A stretch of DNA of 64,000 nucleotides from assembly GCA_027489175.1 (NCBI GenBank), contig JAIYAE010000011.1:1-64000 (forward strand), read 5' to 3'. Source of the DNA: Rhodobacter sp. (lineage in GTDB: Bacteria; Pseudomonadota; Alphaproteobacteria; Rhodobacterales; Rhodobacteraceae). A model generated the notes under the pieces. It made no database searches and was not told the DNA's origin. It worked only from the letters and a program-made list of their open reading frames with translations. Positions 63,981 through 64,000 of this stretch are shown piece by piece; position 1 is the first letter of the stretch; every line of letters begins with the position of its first letter. A program made the position numbers and the translations under genes.

Positions 63981-64000
63981 CGGAGCCTTCAAAAGCTCCG
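63981..64000 (+). terminator. Second short hairpin at window end
   Basis: CGGAGC, 8-nt loop, GCTCCG at the last 20 bases. Together with the previous hairpin it forms a tandem terminator. The next bases are outside the window, so a poly-U tail cannot be judged. Confidence 0.55.

Overview
The window is G+C-rich, gene-dense DNA from an alphaproteobacterium, most likely of the Rhodobacteraceae/Paracoccus type. The basis is the gene mix (NrsF plus ECF sigma factor, tauABC, modABC, an iol cluster, polyamine-type ABC importers, BetI-like TetR proteins, Rieske N-demethylase-like oxygenases), many ATGA-type overlaps between neighbouring genes, and the style of terminators. This is inferred from gene content; no rRNA or tRNA gene was found.

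Layout. (1) 1-5607: 3' part of a very large secreted RTX protein with about 15 near-identical modules, ending in a strong terminator. (2) 6238-12837: AraC regulator, sugar ABC importer, ribitol 2-dehydrogenase and D-ribulokinase, a self-contained ribitol to D-ribulose-5-phosphate route. (3) 12838-18404: a scrambled stretch with remnants of three genes (ABC ATPase, FGGY kinase, CaiB-type CoA-transferase), two exported alpha/beta hydrolases and a pirin/LysR pair. (4) 18401-21461: a thiamine-diphosphate enzyme and an ECF sigma factor with its NrsF partner. (5) 21808-27671: taurine-type importer tauABC and molybdate importer modABC with a short ModE-like regulator. (6) 27818-56145: a 28-kb block for uptake and breakdown of an unidentified methylated or cationic amine. 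(7) 56142-63955: a divergent inositol catabolic cluster with a LacI-type operator between its arms.

The 28-kb block is the main point of interest. Two long plus-strand operons (28617-43892 and 44078-56145) together hold two polyamine-type ABC importers, an outer-membrane TorF-like protein, two BetI-like TetR repressors, a class III aminotransferase, two phytoene-dehydrogenase-like flavoproteins, two Rieske oxygenases, a lone GcvT-like protein, a DMSP-lyase-family cupin, a YtcJ-type amidohydrolase, an N-methyltransferase-like protein, a trimethylamine-dehydrogenase-like flavoprotein, a MOSC protein, a dimethylglycine-dehydrogenase-like FAD/GcvT protein and a polyamine-oxidase-like enzyme. This reads as stepwise oxidative N-demethylation feeding C1 units to tetrahydrofolate, followed by deamination and C-N cleavage. 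The substrate cannot be named from sequence, and I do not recognise this gene combination as a described pathway.

Starts were chosen by ribosome-binding site and overlap with the preceding gene. Comparisons with family members are from memory, without database searches.
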